Origin: Bacillota bacterium | GTDB taxonomy: Bacteria; Bacillota; Clostridia; Lachnospirales; CAG-274 | NCBI GenBank assembly: GCA_017460805.1 | Contig: JAFUAF010000061.1 | Location: 62,001 to 126,000, forward strand | Direction: 5' to 3' | DNA: 64,000 nucleotides | Shown here: one piece after another, positions 62,609 through 64,000 of the stretch | Layout: every line of letters begins with the position of its first letter | Position numbering within the stretch: position 1 is the first letter of the stretch | Made by a program: the position numbers and the translations under genes | The notes under the pieces: generated by a model | Told to the model about the DNA's origin: nothing | Database searches by the model: none | The model's input: only the letters and a program-made list of their open reading frames with translations

Positions 62609-64000
62609 ATGAATTTAAAAATAAAAAACGATTATCTGGTGTCTTTTTTCGGCGCACTCGTTATAGCTTTAACAGGGCTTATATTGGCGGGAGTATACCC
62701 ATTCGGGGTATATTCTTCCGCTTGTTCCGATCTGCGTTATCAGTATATTTCTTTCGCCGCACAGAATATACGTAATATAAAAAATTTACAAAATCCTCTC
62801 ATCTCCTATAACGGAGCAGGCTTGGATATTTTTTCGATGCAGTATATAAAAGACCCGTTTTCCGTATTATTGCTGATATTCGATGCAAAATATTATCCCG
62901 ATGTGTTTTTGTTTACATCGCTGATAAAAATAGCTTTGGCGGCGGTATCTTTAACTTATTATTTAAAACACAGCTACAGGGTGCATTTGTCGGGCGGCAT
63001 CGCCTGTGCATTGTCATGGGTATACGCATACAGCAGCTTTTGTATTACGGGACTTATAAATATACAGTTTTTGCCCAATGTTATTTTTTTGCCGATAGTT
63101 TTGCTGGGTATAGAAAAGGTTATTTACAGAAACCGTATAGGACTGCTTTTCTTTTCGTATCTGATTTGTGTATACTTTGATTATTATCTGGCGTATATGA
63201 CGGGCATTTTTGCTGTCTGCTATTTTATGTACTGCTTTTTTACACAGCAAAGCATTGACAAAAAACATTTTTTTAAATCGTTTTTTCTGTGTGGGATAGG
63301 TGCTGTTTCAGCCGTAGGCATACAAGCGGCAATGCTTCTCCCGATATGGGCAAATGTTTCGGGTAATTATATGGATGTTACGGTAAAAACCGATATTCCG
63401 TTCGTTCAGCACAGTGCCGCACAACTTGCAAAGGCATTGATGATAATTCCCGATAATGCCGCAGGTTTAGGCGGGTTAAATATTTTTATCGGTATTTTCC
63501 CTTTGATCGGCACGTTATTCTTTTTATCCGATAATAAGATCTCAAAAAAAGAAAGAACGGCAGCTTTGATATTTGTTGTATTTATGCTGCTTGGCATGAT
63601 GTTAAGGCCCATATATGAATTCTGGCATTTATTCAGACAGCCTGTTGGTTTTAACGGCAGATTTTCATATACTATCAGCTTTTTATTTATAATTCTTACC
63701 GCAAAATATCTTGAAATGGCCGGTAAAAACAGTATCAAATTCCGCCTTTTGCCTTTTTGTATACTGTTTGCCGCAGCTGTTTATGCAGTTGTCAGCTCCG
63801 CAGGCTTATGGCCGCTTATCGGTGCAGGCATATCATTGATATTTGCTGTTGTTTATACGGCGTTCATTAATAAAAAAACGGTTTATATTGCGGTCGCCGC
63901 AGAAGCTGTGGTAATGTGCTGCGTTGGTCTGCATAATCAAAAGATAAGCGACCATTGGGAACCGCGTCAAAACTATATAAATACACTCGAAAACACAAGA
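62609..64000 (+). CDS. YfhO-family multi-pass membrane protein (cut by window edge)
   Basis: An ORF of 464 codons, open to the right window edge. It starts at ATG 62609, 2 bases after the topoisomerase stop. Many hydrophobic helices with loops such as YPFGVYSSACSDLRYQYISF and RQPVGFNGRFSYTISF match YfhO, a family thought to glycosylate cell-surface polymers using lipid-linked sugars. The end is not seen. Confidence 0.86.
   Translation, partial: MNLKIKNDYLVSFFGALVIALTGLILAGVYPFGVYSSACSDLRYQYISFAAQNIRNIKNLQNPLISYNGAGLDIFSMQYIKDPFSVLLLIFDAKYYPDVFLFTSLIKIALAAVSLTYYLKHSYRVHLSGGIACALSWVYAYSSFCITGLINIQFLPNVIFLPIVLLGIEKVIYRNRIGLLFFSYLICVYFDYYLAYMTGIFAVCYFMYCFFTQQSIDKKHFFKSFFLCGIGAVSAVGIQAAMLLPIWANVSGNYMDVTVKTDIPFVQHSAAQLAKALMIIPDNAAGLGGLNIFIGIFPLIGTLFFLSDNKISKKERTAALIFVVFMLLGMMLRPIYEFWHLFRQPVGFNGRFSYTISFLFIILTAKYLEMAGKNSIKFRLLPFCILFAAAVYAVVSSAGLWPLIGAGISLIFAVVYTAFINKKTVYIAVAAEAVVMCCVGLHNQKISDHWEPRQNYINTLENTR

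Overview
The window reads as chromosome of an anaerobic, Gram-positive Firmicute of the class Clostridia, probably a gut-type lineage of moderate-to-low GC. The evidence is the gene order rsgA-rpe-thiN, the rimP-nusA-ylxR-ylxQ-infB-rbfA-nrnA-truB-ribF cluster, a bacterial RNase P RNA, ClpC, an FtsK/SpoIIIE translocase, class III ribonucleotide reductase and ferredoxin-linked 2-oxoacid metabolism. Strong GGAGG-type ribosome sites and frequent TTG starts fit the same group. No tRNA, rRNA, CRISPR array, insertion sequence or phage gene was recognised.

Layout. 1-3.5 kb: end of rsgA, rpe, thiN, then a PAS/degenerate-GGDEF/EAL cyclic-di-GMP protein. 3.6-10.3 kb: an operon for aryl/acyl-CoA chemistry (two CoA ligases, indolepyruvate:ferredoxin oxidoreductase IorAB, an amidohydrolase and a thioesterase). 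10.4-11.8 kb: an ECF vitamin-uptake S component coupled to coaX. 12.0-15.4 kb: nrdD-nrdG-dUTPase behind a promoter overlapped by two NrdR-like boxes. 15.5-16.9 kb: uracil permease. 16.9-23.9 kb, minus strand: nine tightly coupled genes starting with an ECF sigma factor and a tiny putative anti-sigma protein, followed by a lipid kinase, a CarS-like CTP:lipid cytidylyltransferase, phosphatidylserine synthase, phosphatidylserine decarboxylase, a UbiA prenyltransferase, a rifampicin-phosphotransferase-like dikinase and a YghO/ceramide-synthase-like acyltransferase.

24.1-33.4 kb: the transcription/translation operon, ending in a CorC/HlyC-type membrane protein. 33.4-36.6 kb: rnpB, a DUF503 gene and clpC. 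36.6-41.2 kb: a MacB-type ABC exporter whose middle gene encodes a large surface protein of repeated Ig-like domains. 41.3-49.3 kb: ftsK, fhs, a propeller lipoprotein, folD, corA and a C39-like cysteine peptidase candidate. 49.3-54.6 kb: a secreted stalk-NlpC wall enzyme (minus strand), then an unannotated 51-residue membrane protein, an NCS1 permease, a PlsC-zinc-ribbon acyltransferase and a small membrane protein. 54.6-57.9 kb: MoxR-DUF58-DUF4129. 58-59.9 kb: an unusual ABC pair and a mini-protein. 59.9-64 kb: a P-loop protein (minus strand), a divergent GyrB/ParE-type subunit and the start of a YfhO-family membrane protein cut by the window edge.

The best candidate for an undescribed system is the 16.9-23.9 kb operon. 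Its enzymes could together make and modify a serine- or ethanolamine-headed lipid carrying an unusual hydrophobic or acyl group, under control of its own sigma factor. Each family is recognisable, but the combined pathway, the substrate of the dikinase and the substrate of UbiA are inference.
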